In this document: one piece after another, positions 63,131-64,000 of the stretch
How the letters are laid out: each line of letters starts with the position of its first letter
Numbering within the stretch: the first letter of the stretch is position 1
Translations under genes and position numbers: made by a program
NCBI RefSeq assembly: GCF_001761465.1
Contig: NZ_CP017479.1
Span: 2,294,001-2,358,000 of the forward strand
Length of the DNA: 64,000 bases
From: Flavobacterium gilvum
GTDB lineage: Bacteria; Bacteroidota; Bacteroidia; Flavobacteriales; Flavobacteriaceae
Direction: 5' to 3'
Notes under the pieces: generated by a model
What the model was told of the DNA's origin: nothing
Seen by the model: only the letters and a program-made list of their open reading frames with translations
The model's database searches: none

Positions 63131-63799
63131 TTACAGCAAAAATGCTAATAGAATACCTACTACAATCATCGAAACTTTGGCTATATTGAATTTGTGTCCT
63201 TCGCTAGTTTCAAAAATAATAGTTGATGAAATATGGAATAGAATACCGATAACCACAGCTGTAATTTCGGAATAATAATCATTCAATTGAGGCAAAATGT
63301 CTGAAACTACAGTTCCCAATGGTGTCATAATCGCAAAAGTCGCCATGAATAAAAATATTGCATTCTTATTGAGACTGGAGCTTACGAAAAATGAAGTCAA
63401 AATAATAGCAATTGGAAAATGGTGAATTGCTATTCCTAATGCTAAATCGCTATGATGGCTTACCGGAAATCCTTCCAAAAAAGCGTGGATGCAAAGGCTG
63501 ACAAATAATAACCACGGAATTTGATACATTTTGGAATGCCCATGAACGTGTCCGTGTTCGGCCCCTTTGGAGAAAAATTCCAAAATGATTTGGAACAGAA
63601 TTCCAATCATTATAAAAATTCCAATGTTATGGTTTTTGCTTTCATAAACTTCCGGTAGCAAGTGCATTACCGTAAGGGAAAGTAGGAACGAACCACTAAA
63701 CGCCAATAGAAGTTTAAGGTTGGTTTTGTTTTTTGGCTTTAAAAATAAAGCTATGAAATAACCAAGAAATACTGAAAGAAGGGGTAGTAAGTAATTCAT
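63131..63799 (-). CDS. ZIP family metal transporter
   Basis: This 222-residue membrane protein has eight likely helices and a short histidine loop HGHVHGHS (about 80-88). The metal-binding helix 4 segment is CIHAFLEGFPVSHH (His and Glu), and IAIHHFPIAIILTSF in helix 5 has paired His. It mediates import of zinc, iron or a related divalent cation into the cytoplasm. It is a short ZIP-type protein, close to the 'GufA-like' group. Monocistronic. Confidence 0.92.
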   Translation of the reverse strand: MNYLLPLLSVFLGYFIALFLKPKNKTNLKLLLAFSGSFLLSLTVMHLLPEVYESKNHNIGIFIMIGILFQIILEFFSKGAEHGHVHGHSKMYQIPWLLFVSLCIHAFLEGFPVSHHSDLALGIAIHHFPIAIILTSFFVSSSLNKNAIFLFMATFAIMTPLGTVVSDILPQLNDYYSEITAVVIGILFHISSTIIFETSEGHKFNIAKVSMIVVGILLAFLL

Positions 63800-63826
63800 G
63801 TTTTTTTTCTTGTTGTTTAACTGTTT

Positions 63827-63882
63827 AATAGTTTATTCGTTTAATCGATTAAACAGTTCAACGATTAAACGAATAAACTATT
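63827..63882. repeat. Perfect 21-bp inverted repeat
   Basis: AATAGTTTATTCGTTTAATCG (63827-63847) is exactly mirrored at 63862-63882, with a 14-base loop. The right arm includes the stop codon of the neighbouring methyltransferase gene (63878-63880). There is no T run, so it may act on RNA 3'-end stability or be a repeat. Confidence 0.85.
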
Positions 63883-64000
63883 TGAATATCATAATCAATC
63901 TTTCACTTTCAGTTTTGTGGAATTTTTTTAGTTTATAATCACCAAAAATATCCAATAAAAAGATTCCGGCTTCTTCCATCATTTCTTCAAAATCTTTAAG
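63878..64000 (-). CDS. Class I SAM-dependent methyltransferase, C-terminal end
   Basis: The last 40 residues are encoded on the minus strand before a TAG stop. They read LKDFEEMMEEAGIFLLDIFGD, then YKLKKFHKTESERLIMIFK, as at the end of many methyltransferases with the 'F-G-D-Y' segment. The main part and the SAM-binding motif lie outside the window, so the substrate is unknown. Confidence 0.72.
   Translation of the reverse strand, partial: LKDFEEMMEEAGIFLLDIFGDYKLKKFHKTESERLIMIFK

Overview
The window looks like a chromosomal stretch of a Flavobacterium-type Bacteroidota. The evidence is low GC, a SusC/SusD pair, typical flavobacterial small families (DUF6095, DUF6146 and DUF6787 types), a ferredoxin/acyl-CoA reductase/serC/serA gene order, absence of Shine-Dalgarno signals, and one convincing TTTG-N20-TAnnTTTG promoter. 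No rRNA, tRNA or CRISPR array was seen.

Layout. (1) 1-5505 is a wrecked mobile or defence region. It holds the C-terminal half of a JetC/MukB-like SMC ATPase (minus strand, running off the window), a complete IS21-family element (istA/istB with multiple end repeats), and a large serine recombinase that lost its catalytic domain at the IS border. The recombinase abuts a TIGR02757/DUF2400 gene that is cut off at its 3' end, as if an integrative element entered there. (2) 5510-25128 is housekeeping: a LIC_10190-type membrane protein, LolD-like ATPase, YchF, ferredoxin, acyl-CoA reductase, SerC, SerA, small conserved proteins, topoisomerase IV (parE and parC separated by a YhcG/DUF1016 nuclease-like gene), and fbp. 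Palindromic repeats are frequent, including a 203-bp REP/MITE-like insertion in the parC terminator. (3) 25163-55515 is a pectin utilisation locus. (4) 55907-64000 is ordinary chromosome: a DUF294/exonuclease pair, TerC, DinB-like, pentapeptide-repeat and DUF6095 proteins, MurQ, a ZIP transporter and the end of a methyltransferase.

How the pectin locus works. The SusC/SusD pair and a beta-helix lipoprotein would bind and import pectin oligosaccharides. Two pectin methylesterases, an RG acetylesterase, an alpha/beta esterase, two GH28, a GH43 and a GH105 would de-esterify and cut them. ExuT-like MFS would import uronates. UxaC-UxaB-UxaA convert galacturonate to KDG. KduI-KduD convert the unsaturated-uronate product DKI to KDG. 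Two PfkB kinases and Eda then give pyruvate and glyceraldehyde-3-phosphate, and the adjacent fbp fits the need for gluconeogenesis. A LacI-type regulator sits in the middle. Six copies of a TGYAATCGATTRCA palindrome lie in front of GH28, lacI, susC, uxaB, kduI and exuT, which draws the regulon directly from the sequence.

Points of most interest: the broken Wadjet-like/IS21/recombinase junction and its insertion into a conserved gene; the oriented operator-promoter motif; a pectinesterase split from its signal peptide by one base in a poly-A tract; the repeat element inside the parC terminator; and in-frame DNA palindromes inside the YhcG gene lying in the topoisomerase IV operon.
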